Positions 1 to 5,129 of a stretch of DNA of 5,661 nt are shown piece after piece. Position numbers and translations under genes: made by a program. The DNA is taken from contig DMNK01000124.1 in NCBI GenBank assembly GCA_003453695.1, forward strand, positions 38,759 to 44,419, written 5' to 3'. Every line of letters begins with the position of its first letter. Positions within the stretch are counted from its first letter, which is position 1. A model generated the notes under the pieces. That model was not told the origin of the DNA, did no database searches, and saw only the letters and a program-made list of their open reading frames with translations. This DNA comes from Acidimicrobiaceae bacterium. GTDB lineage: Bacteria > Actinomycetota > Acidimicrobiia > Acidimicrobiales > UBA8190.

Positions 1-529
1 CCCAGATGTGCTCGGCCCGCTGCGAGAGGCAGAACACCGCCCCGCGCGCCGTCTGCAGCACCTTGCCGGCGCCGGCGTAGATCTGCCGGCTCACCAGGAA
101 GGGGATGAGGACCTCGGTGTAGTGGGCGAAGTCGTCGCGCCGGCTGGTGAGGTAGTTCTCGTGGCAGCCGTAGGAATTGCCGGCCGAGTCGGTGTTGTTC
201 TTGAAGAGGTAGATGACGCCGCGGATGCCCTCCTCCCGCAGCCGCGCCTCTGCGCCCGCCACCAGGTGGTCGAGGATGCGCTCCCCGGCCTTGTCGTGGG
301 CCACCAGGTCGGTGATGACGTCGCACTCGGGCGTGGCGTACTCGGGGTGGCTGCCCACGTCGAGATAGAGCCGGGCGCCGTTCTCCAGGAACACGTTGGA
401 GGAGCGCCCCCAGCTGACCACGCGCCGGAACAGGTAGCGGGCGACCTCGTCAGGGCTCAGGCGGCGCTGGCCCCGCAGCGTGCAGGTCACCCCGTACTCG
501 TTCTCCAAGCCGAAGATGCGCCTGTCCAC
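1..529 (-). CDS. pafA: Pup--protein ligase PafA, N-terminal 176 residues (3' end outside window)
   Basis: Ligates the C-terminal glutamate of Pup to substrate lysines using ATP, through a gamma-glutamyl phosphate. It belongs to the carboxylate-amine ligase / glutamine synthetase-like fold and is cytoplasmic. Translating the minus strand from 529 gives a start [13 protein letters not shown], with the Mg/ATP-binding glutamate at E9. It continues with [20 protein letters not shown] (about 22-41), the catalytic [13 protein letters not shown] segment with D57 as the expected catalytic base, and [18 protein letters not shown] (110-127). The frame is open to the window edge, ending SQRAEHIW; the rest of the protein lies outside. 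The GTG at 529-527 is the only start that matches the family N-terminus, and no in-frame ATG lies nearby. There is no good Shine-Dalgarno; a TACCGT hexamer (543-538) lies 8 nt upstream. The paralogous Dop is encoded 3 kb away. Identification is very secure; the start codon is likely. Confidence 0.97.
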   Translation of the reverse strand, partial: MDRRIFGLENEYGVTCTLRGQRRLSPDEVARYLFRRVVSWGRSSNVFLENGARLYLDVGSHPEYATPECDVITDLVAHDKAGERILDHLVAGAEARLREEGIRGVIYLFKNNTDSAGNSYGCHENYLTSRRDDFAHYTEVLIPFLVSRQIYAGAGKVLQTARGAVFCLSQRAEHIW

Positions 530-561
530 CGTTTCCCACGGTAGTGCCGGGACCGCTCGAC

Positions 562-582
562 GCGGTGCTGCGCAGGCACCGC
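562..582 (-). repeat. Inverted repeat (hairpin) between the small gene and pafA
   Basis: A perfect 7-bp inverted repeat, GCGGTGC (562-568) and GCACCGC (576-582), flanks a 7-nt loop. It begins 2 nt after the TAA of the minus-strand small gene and ends 32 nt before the pafA start. No T-rich run follows it on either strand, so it is not a textbook intrinsic terminator. It may be a U-less terminator, an attenuator or an mRNA-processing or stability element between the two genes. The symmetry is seen directly; any function is inferred. Confidence 0.5.
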
Positions 583-584
583 CC

Positions 585-800
585 TTAGGAGCTCGACCCT
601 CCCCACAGCGGCTCCCCCGCCACGGGCTCCGGACCGGTGAGGAGCCGTCCGGCGGCGATGAGCGCGTGGCCGGCCCGGCGCATCACGGCGGGGTGTCGCC
701 TGGCGCCACCATGACGCCGGCCTGCCGCGAACGCCCGCCGCACCTCCGCCTGCCGCTCTGCCGCCAGCTGGCGGGCCATGTCCACCGGGAGGATCGTCAT
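585..800 (-). CDS. Small Arg/Ala-rich protein of unknown function upstream of pafA (71 aa)
   Basis: An open frame with ATG at 800-798 and TAA at 587-585 encodes 71 residues. I do not recognise a named family. The N-terminal half is a predicted amphipathic helix ([19 protein letters not shown], about residues 9-27) rich in Arg, Glu and Ala, followed by a basic stretch. A second predicted helix contains [16 protein letters not shown] (about 41-56), a G..L...GR.L.G pattern that, from memory, recurs in short uncharacterised actinobacterial proteins. There is no signal peptide, and the second helix is too short and polar to be a convincing membrane span. Third codon positions are about 85% G or C, as expected for a real gene in this genome. 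A TAGACT hexamer ends 6 nt before the ATG, consistent with leaderless expression; GGAGG lies only 1 nt from the ATG, too close for a normal ribosome site. ATG at 779 (Met8) is an alternative start. The gene is co-directional with pafA across a 55-bp gap and divergent from the ArsR-type gene. Confidence 0.55.
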   Translation of the reverse strand: MTILPVDMARQLAAERQAEVRRAFAAGRRHGGARRHPAVMRRAGHALIAAGRLLTGPEPVAGEPLWGGSSS

Positions 801-806
801 GCCTCC

Positions 807-812
807 AGTCTA
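807..812 (-). promoter_or_regulatory. Possible -10 element for the small gene / pafA unit
   Basis: On the minus strand the hexamer TAGACT (812-807) fits TAnnnT and ends 6 nt before the ATG at 800. That is the spacing expected when transcription starts at the start codon. No good -35 is visible at 16-18 nt; the nearest candidate, TTGCTG (838-833), is 20 nt away. Leaderless genes in actinobacteria often depend on the -10 alone. Inferred from position and motif only. Confidence 0.35.
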
Positions 813-822
813 CTCCGTTTCC

Positions 823-852
823 TTGACAAGTCCAGCAATATCTTGATATAGT
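823..852 (+). promoter_or_regulatory. Sigma70-type promoter of the ArsR-type regulator
   Basis: A perfect -35 TTGACA (823-828) is separated by 18 bp from a near-consensus -10 TATAGT (847-852). The ATG at 862 follows the -10 after 9 nt. The transcript is therefore expected to begin at or a few bases before the start codon and to carry almost no leader. The region is a marked AT-rich island within very GC-rich flanks, which makes chance occurrence less likely. The start site itself is inferred. Confidence 0.75.
838..849. promoter_or_regulatory. Candidate operator palindrome ATATC-TT-GATAT
   Basis: A perfect inverted repeat with 5-bp arms (838-842 and 845-849) and a 2-bp centre overlaps the 5' end of the -10 of the regulator promoter. 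AT-rich palindromes of this kind are typical operators for small winged-helix repressors, including the ArsR family. A dimer bound here would block RNA polymerase on the regulator's own promoter, giving autorepression. The site also lies about 38-49 bp upstream of the divergent small gene, so it could affect that gene too. The symmetry is seen; its use as an operator is inferred. Confidence 0.5.
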
Positions 853-861
853 CATCTAGCT

Positions 862-1878
862 ATGCCAGTCATGGAGGACTCCCCGACCCCTGAGACTCCG
901 GCCGCCGCCGTCGAGGCCTCGGTGGCGGCGGAGCTCGAGTGGATCCTGAACGGCGCCGTCCGCAGGGACTGGCGGGCCGACCACCCCACCCTTCCCGCCG
1001 TCTACCAACAGCACCCGGAGCTGGAGGCCGAGGTGGCCGGCCTGTGGGGCCCGGAGCTGGCCATCTCGTGCGGGGGGTTCCTCGAGCTCGTCGTGCTCGC
1101 CCACCATGCCGGGCTGCTCTTCACCACCGACGGGGACGAGTTGGTGGCCGCCCTGCCCGAGGCGGCGGCCACGCTCTCGCCCGACGCCCGCCGCTACCCG
1201 TTCATCTCCGAGACCGACGAGGACCGCGCCGCCGTGCGCGGGCGCCTGGCCCAGCTCCGGCAGTCCAAGGTTCGCCGGGCCCACTACGTCGATGTGGTCG
1301 GGCGGGCCTGGGCGGCGGCACGCCACGACTGGGAGCGCCACGGGCGTCCCGGGGTCGAGATGGGCATGGACAGCCGCCGACGTGCCCTGGCGCGCGGCGC
1401 GGCGTGGCAGGAGCTGGTCGACGTGGGCTGCTTCAACGACAGGCTCGCCGCCCACGTGGCCGAGATGGGGGCCGGCGGCCGGGTGGTCGTGACACCTGCC
1501 TATTACACCCACAAGGGGCTGTACGTGGACCTACCCGGGATGATGTTCGTGAGCGTGCGCACCGACGTGAGCGGAGCCGAGGCCCGGGCCCGCACCGAGA
1601 GGCTCGCCAAGCAGCTGAAGACCCTCTCGGACCCCACCCGGCTCGCCATCTTGGACGCCCTGCGCCGTGAGCCTCGCACCGTGGGCCAGCTGGCCGAGGC
1701 GTTCGCCCTGGCCCAGCCCACGGTGTCCAACCACGTGAAGACGCTGCGCGACGCCGGTCTCGTCTCCGACGCCCGAGAGGGGCGGCGGCGCAACCTCATG
1801 GTGCGCCCCGAGGTGGTGGCCGATCTCGTGGGATCGCTCCAGGGCGTGCTGGGCGCCGAGGGCAGGCCTCAGGGCTGA
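862..1878 (+). CDS. ArsR-family winged-helix transcriptional regulator with a large N-terminal domain (338 aa)
   Basis: Probable DNA-binding regulator, cytoplasmic. The C-terminal part (about residues 244-330) is a clear ArsR-type winged helix. It has the LKTLSDPTRLAILDALRREP opening (252-271), a helix-turn-helix at about 273-301 with recognition helix QPTVSNHVKTLRDAGLV, and a basic wing (SDAREGRRRNLMV). The ELCVC-type metal site of arsenic or cadmium sensors is absent, so a metal-responsive role is not supported. The N-terminal 230 residues are a separate, mainly helical domain. It starts with AAELEWILNGA, contains a long helical stretch (about 125-185) and ends in a strand-rich PAYYTHKGLYVDLPGMMFVSVRTD segment before the DNA-binding part. 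This layout resembles actinobacterial ArsR regulators carrying a DUF5937-like effector domain, but I cannot confirm that assignment. ATG 862 is chosen because the promoter places transcription start beside it; Met4 (871) is an alternative. A typical ArsR repressor is only about 100-120 residues. The gene is divergent from the small gene/pafA side and its stop overlaps the prcA stop. Confidence 0.88.
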   Translation: MPVMEDSPTPETPAAAVEASVAAELEWILNGAVRRDWRADHPTLPAVYQQHPELEAEVAGLWGPELAISCGGFLELVVLAHHAGLLFTTDGDELVAALPEAAATLSPDARRYPFISETDEDRAAVRGRLAQLRQSKVRRAHYVDVVGRAWAAARHDWERHGRPGVEMGMDSRRRALARGAAWQELVDVGCFNDRLAAHVAEMGAGGRVVVTPAYYTHKGLYVDLPGMMFVSVRTDVSGAEARARTERLAKQLKTLSDPTRLAILDALRREPRTVGQLAEAFALAQPTVSNHVKTLRDAGLVSDAREGRRRNLMVRPEVVADLVGSLQGVLGAEGRPQG

Positions 1879-2549
1879 AGGCGCCGGGCCAGCTCGTCGT
1901 TGAGCAGCCGGCGGAAGGCGCGTCTCCCGTTGGCCCGGCTGAGCACGGCCACCTCCAGGTCGCCCGGGCCCAGCGTCCGGTCCGGGCCGGCCAGAGCGGT
2001 GACCGCGGCCCGCAGCGCCGTGTCGAGGTCCCAACCGTCGGCGTAGGCCGACGAGAAGCGCTCGGAGATGGTGTCGGTCTCGCCGCCGAGCACGGCGAAG
2101 AGGTCCTCGTCGGTGACGGTGCCGTCGTAGGAGATGTGGTAGATCTGCGCGCCGTCGCCGGGGTCTGTCAGCTCGGCCACGAGGATCTCGACCTCGAGCG
2201 GCTTCATCTCGTGGGTGAAGACGTTCCCCAGGTACTGGGCGTACAGGTTGGCGAGGGAGCGGGCGTCCACGTCCTCGCGGCTGTAGGCGAAGCCCTTCAA
2301 GTCGGCGTGGCGGACGCCGGCCACCCGCAGCTGGTCGAATTCGTTGTACTTGCCCACGCCGGCGAAGGCCATGCGGTCGTAGATCTCGCTGACCTTGTGC
2401 AAGGTGCGCGACGGGTTCTCGGCCACGATGAGGATGCCCGCGTCGTAGACGCTTGCCACCAGGGAGCGCCCCCGGGCGATCCCCTTCTGGGCGTACTCGG
2501 CCCGGTCCTTCATGACCTGCTCGGGGGCCACGTAGAAAGGCATGGTCAT
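1869..2549 (-). CDS. prcA: Proteasome 20S core, alpha subunit PrcA (226 aa)
   Basis: Forms the outer seven-membered rings of the 20S core, gates substrate entry and docks the ATPase. It is a non-catalytic Ntn-hydrolase-fold subunit. The N-terminus [20 protein letters not shown] matches the actinobacterial alpha-type opening (family form SFPYFISPEQAMRERSELA), and [12 protein letters not shown] and the [20 protein letters not shown] segment (about 55-74) are also typical. The length is slightly shorter than the 248 residues of the M. tuberculosis protein, mainly at the C-terminus. The ATG at 2549 overlaps the prcB stop as ATGA, and GGAGGG (2565-2560) lies 10 nt upstream, which favours it over Met3 at 2543. 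It is the last gene of the dop-pup-prcB-prcA run. The stop at 1871-1869 lies inside the 3' end of the convergent regulator gene, so there is no room for a dedicated intergenic terminator. Confidence 0.97.
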   Translation of the reverse strand: MTMPFYVAPEQVMKDRAEYAQKGIARGRSLVASVYDAGILIVAENPSRTLHKVSEIYDRMAFAGVGKYNEFDQLRVAGVRHADLKGFAYSREDVDARSLANLYAQYLGNVFTHEMKPLEVEILVAELTDPGDGAQIYHISYDGTVTDEDLFAVLGGETDTISERFSSAYADGWDLDTALRAAVTALAGPDRTLGPGDLEVAVLSRANGRRAFRRLLNDELARRLQP

Positions 2550-3358
2550 GGCCGCTCAGCCCTCCGGTCGCGGCCGACCAGGGCGGCGAAGCGCTCGGCG
2601 ACCTCGTCGTCGCCGGCTCGCTCGTAGCCGTCGGAGGTGACCGTGGCCACCACCGGGAAGATGCCCCGCACCAGGTCGGGCCCCCCGGTTGCCGAGTCCT
2701 CGTCGGCGGCCTCGTACAGCGCCCGGACGGCGAGCTCGATGGCGGCGTCTCGTGACATGTCCGCCGACCAGCCCAGCTTGATGGTGGTCCGGGCGTCGCG
2801 GCCACCCGAGCCGGTGGCCCCGTGGTCGGCCTCTTCGTAGTGGCCCCCGGTCACGTCGTAGGTGAAGATGCGGCCCGTGCCCCGCCGCAGGTCGTATCCG
2901 GCGAAGAGGGGCACCACCGCCAGTCCCTGCATGGCCATGGGCAGGTGGTCGCGGACCATCTGGCCCAGCTGGTTGGCCTTGCCCTCCAGGGACAGGGCCA
3001 CGCCCTCCACCTTCTCGTAGTGCTCGAGCTGGGTCTGGAAGAGCTTCACCATCTCGATGGCGGGCCCGGCGGCACCGGCGATGGCGACAGCCGAGTGACG
3101 GTCGGCCGGGAAGACCTTCTCGATGCCCCGGTGGGCGATGAGATTGCCTTCGGTGGCGCGCCGGTCCCCCGCCATGACCACGCCCTGGGCGTAGCGCAGG
3201 GCCGCCACCGTGGTGGCGTGGCGCACGGTCACCCCGGGCCCCGGCGGCGCGGTGGCCCCCGACCCGAGAGGCGTGGTCCCGAGGGCTTCGGGACGCTGGA
3301 CAAGGGCGGAGAAATTAGGGCCCGGGTCGTCCCCGGGCGGGAAGAGCGGGAGACCCAC
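2546..3358 (-). CDS. prcB: Proteasome 20S core, beta (catalytic) subunit PrcB precursor (270 aa)
   Basis: Threonine protease forming the inner rings of the 20S core. It is made with a propeptide of about 48 residues that is removed autocatalytically to expose Thr49 as the nucleophile ([11 protein letters not shown]). In mature numbering the catalytic set is present: T1, D17 in MAGDRRAT, K33 in HRGIEKVF, and a conserved GSGG loop (precursor 183-186). LEHYEKVEG and the near-C-terminal [16 protein letters not shown] are also characteristic of the actinobacterial beta subunit. The residue before the cleavage site is Ala48, where the mycobacterial protein has Gly. ATG 3358 lies 4 bp after the pup stop, giving likely translational coupling, and yields a propeptide of usual size (about 57 residues in M. 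tuberculosis). The 3' end overlaps prcA by 4 bp (ATGA), which fits stoichiometric production of the two subunits. Confidence 0.97.
   Translation of the reverse strand: MGLPLFPPGDDPGPNFSALVQRPEALGTTPLGSGATAPPGPGVTVRHATTVAALRYAQGVVMAGDRRATEGNLIAHRGIEKVFPADRHSAVAIAGAAGPAIEMVKLFQTQLEHYEKVEGVALSLEGKANQLGQMVRDHLPMAMQGLAVVPLFAGYDLRRGTGRIFTYDVTGGHYEEADHGATGSGGRDARTTIKLGWSADMSRDAAIELAVRALYEAADEDSATGGPDLVRGIFPVVATVTSDGYERAGDDEVAERFAALVGRDRRAERP
2560..2565 (-). promoter_or_regulatory. Ribosome binding site of prcA
   Basis: On the minus strand GGAGGG lies within the last codons of prcB, 10 nt before the ATG at 2549 and 16 nt before Met3. This decides the longer prcA start and supports independent re-initiation at the ATGA overlap. 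Confidence 0.6.
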
Positions 3359-3362
3359 CCGG

Positions 3363-3563
3363 TTACTCGCCGCCCTTCTGCACGTAGTTGCGGACGAACT
3401 CCTCGGCGTTCTCCTCGAGGACCTCGTCGATCTCGTCCAGGAGGTCGTCGAGCTCCGCCTTGAGCTTCTCGCCCTGACCGCCCGCCGGAGCCTCGGTCTC
3501 CTCAGGCGCCGTCTCCTCGCGGGGAGCCGTCTGCGGCTTCCGCTTCAACTCCCGTTCTGCCAT
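3363..3563 (-). CDS. pup: Prokaryotic ubiquitin-like protein Pup, GGE-ending (66 aa)
   Basis: Small, largely disordered protein tag that marks substrates for the proteasome. The sequence is acidic. The N-terminal half (residues 1-32) is low-complexity with many Pro, Thr, Glu and Ala, and in this family it threads into the ATPase to start unfolding. The C-terminal half (about 33-62; [20 protein letters not shown], then [10 protein letters not shown]) is the helix-forming region that binds the coiled coils of Mpa/ARC and the groove of PafA/Dop. It ends YVQKGGE with Glu66 encoded by GAG, so the ligatable form is made directly and no Gln deamidation is needed. Lysines at 7, 9, 33, 35 and 63 are possible self-pupylation sites. 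The size is typical (60-70 aa). ATG 3563 has AGGAG at a 9-nt spacing. It sits 12 bp after dop and 4 bp before prcB. Confidence 0.97.
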   Translation of the reverse strand: MAERELKRKPQTAPREETAPEETEAPAGGQGEKLKAELDDLLDEIDEVLEENAEEFVRNYVQKGGE

Positions 3564-3572
3564 CTCGACTCT

Positions 3573-3577
3573 CTCCT
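3573..3577 (-). promoter_or_regulatory. Ribosome binding site of pup
   Basis: On the minus strand AGGAG (3577-3573) lies 9 nt before the pup ATG and overlaps the dop TAG stop (3578-3576). This is one of the clearest Shine-Dalgarno sequences in the window, in keeping with the high Pup output needed by the pathway. It also links the end of dop translation to pup initiation. Confidence 0.65.
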
Positions 3578-5063
3578 ACCCGCTCAGCCGAGCCAACAGG
3601 TCCTCTGGCGAGCTGCTCGCCTGGAGCAACTCTTCGACGTGGTCGGCCGTGCCGCGCAACGGATCCATCATAGGGACGCGTCGCAGGGGATCGGTTCCCA
3701 GGTCGAAGACCAGGGAATCCCAGTTGGCGCTGGCCACGGCCGATCCCCACCGGCGCAGGCACTGCCCCCGGAAGTAGGCACGGGTCCGCCGGGGCGGCTC
3801 GGTCACGGCTTCGGTGATCTGCTCCTGCCCCACCAGGTGCTCGGTGTCGAGCCGGGCGAACAGCGAGCGCTCGGGGCGCAGATCGTGGTACTGCAGGTCG
3901 ACGGCGGCCAGGCGTTGGTCGTCCCAGTCGAGCCCGTGGCGCTGGCGGTAGCCCTCGAGCAGCTGGAGCTTGGCCGCCCAGTCCACCTTGCCGGCCACGG
4001 TGACGGGATCGGTCTCGAGCCCGGCCAGCACCTCCTCCCATTGGCGCAGGACCTCCTGGCCGACCCCGTCGTCGCCCAGCACGGCCAGCCCCCGGTCCTC
4101 GGCGTACTTCCGGGCGAGGCCGTACAGCTCCCACTGCACCGACAGCGCCGTGGCGCTGCGGCCGTCGGCCAGCTCCACCGTGCTGCGCAGGGTGGGGTCG
4201 TAGGACACCTGGCGAATGGCCTTCACGGGGTTGGCCAGGGTGAGGTCGAGGCTGCCGAAGGCGTCGTCCTCGATGAGCGCCAGCACGAGCGCCGTCGTGC
4301 CCAGCTTGAGGAAGGTCGCCACCTCGGCCAGGTTGGCGTCGCCCACGATGACGTGCAGCCGCCGATAACGCTGCGGGTCGGCGTGCGGCTCGTCGCGGGT
4401 GTTGACGATGGGACGCTTGAGCGTCGTCTCGAGCCCGATCTCCTCCTCGAAGAATTCGGAGCGCTGGCTCAGCTGGTACCACACGTCGCGCCCCGAGCTT
4501 CCCGGCGTCTCGGTTCCCACTTTCCCCGCCCCGGTGAACACCTGACGGGTGACGAAGTGGGGGGTGATCAAGTGGGCGATGCGGGCGAAGGGCACGGCCC
4601 GGTCCATGAGGTAGTTCTCGTGCGTCCCGTAGGAATTGCCCTTGCCGTCGGAGTTGTTCTTGTAGACGACGATGGACTGGCCCGGCGGGAGCAGTCGGCC
4701 GGCCGCCACCATCGACCGGCGCAGCACTTCTTCTCCCGCCTTGTCGTACAACACCGCCTCCAACGGGTCGGCGGCCTCCGGAGTGGAGAACTCGGGGTGG
4801 GCGTGGTCCACGTAGTAGCGGGCGCCGTTGGTGAGCACGGCGTTGACCAGATGGGTCTCGACCTCGGGCGGGAGCGCGCCTTCCCGGGCGAAGCCGCGGG
4901 CGTCGTTGCCGGGTGTCTCGTCCTCGAAGTCCCAACCGGCGCGTGCCAGATCGGCGACGTAGGCATTCACCAGCAGCGACGAAGACGCCACCGGGTTGCC
5001 CTCACCGCCTACGTGATGGATCCCGTACTCCGTCTCGATCCCGCAGATCTTGGCTACCGACAC
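3576..5063 (-). CDS. dop: Depupylase / Pup deamidase Dop (495 aa)
   Basis: Cleaves the isopeptide bond between Pup and substrate lysines, recycling Pup or rescuing substrates; in species with GGQ-Pup it also deamidates the terminal Gln. It is a paralogue of PafA in the glutamine synthetase-like fold and requires bound nucleotide. The N-terminus SVAKICGIETEYG carries the metal/ATP-binding glutamate E10. The catalytic aspartate is D86 in YYVDHAHPEFSTPE, equivalent to D95 of the mycobacterial enzyme. Between them a Pro/Gly/acidic insertion (about 44-68) is in the place of the Dop-loop, which separates Dop from PafA. KNNSDGKGNSYGTHENYL (135-152) and NTRDEPHADPQRYRRLHVIVG (221-241) are further family signatures, and the full length is normal. 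The GTG at 5063-5061 gives the conserved N-terminus. No strong Shine-Dalgarno is present, but TAGGGT (5076-5071) ends 7 nt upstream. Because Pup here ends in GGE, deamidation should be unnecessary. Confidence 0.96.
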   Translation of the reverse strand: MSVAKICGIETEYGIHHVGGEGNPVASSSLLVNAYVADLARAGWDFEDETPGNDARGFAREGALPPEVETHLVNAVLTNGARYYVDHAHPEFSTPEAADPLEAVLYDKAGEEVLRRSMVAAGRLLPPGQSIVVYKNNSDGKGNSYGTHENYLMDRAVPFARIAHLITPHFVTRQVFTGAGKVGTETPGSSGRDVWYQLSQRSEFFEEEIGLETTLKRPIVNTRDEPHADPQRYRRLHVIVGDANLAEVATFLKLGTTALVLALIEDDAFGSLDLTLANPVKAIRQVSYDPTLRSTVELADGRSATALSVQWELYGLARKYAEDRGLAVLGDDGVGQEVLRQWEEVLAGLETDPVTVAGKVDWAAKLQLLEGYRQRHGLDWDDQRLAAVDLQYHDLRPERSLFARLDTEHLVGQEQITEAVTEPPRRTRAYFRGQCLRRWGSAVASANWDSLVFDLGTDPLRRVPMMDPLRGTADHVEELLQASSSPEDLLARLSG

Positions 5064-5129
5064 CGGCCTGACCCTACCGCTCCGGGGTCCCCGACTGGCG
5101 GCCGGACCGCGTCCCGACCGGGCGAGTGC
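5064..5129. other. 66-bp spacer between the ATPase gene and dop
   Basis: This is the widest gap in the right-hand minus-strand run. It is GC-rich, has no clear terminator (no stem followed by a T-tract) and no clear -35. A minus-strand TAGGGT (5076-5071) 7 nt before the dop GTG could serve as a -10 for a leaderless dop transcript. Otherwise dop may be read through from the ATPase gene. Confidence 0.4.

Noticed and set aside
480..851. Plus- and minus-strand open frames over the pafA 5' end and the small gene
   Set aside because: They cross the pafA start in the wrong frame and contain Arg/Pro/Gly-rich low-complexity sequence. The 585-800 frame is the better candidate because of its GC-biased third positions and -10 placement.
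856..1512. A 218-codon minus-strand open frame opposite the regulator
   Set aside because: It lies antisense to the N-terminal domain of the regulator, which has a good promoter and continues into a clear winged helix. Its composition is typical of an antisense frame.
1852..1885. Possible bidirectional terminator at the prcA/regulator junction
   Set aside because: The repeats are short, the potential stem is interrupted, and no T-tract follows on either strand, so I do not annotate a terminator.
1531..2805. A 424-codon minus-strand open frame spanning prcA and the regulator
   Set aside because: It is frame-shifted relative to prcB and prcA, Pro/Arg/Gly-rich and without any domain; prcA and prcB explain this DNA.
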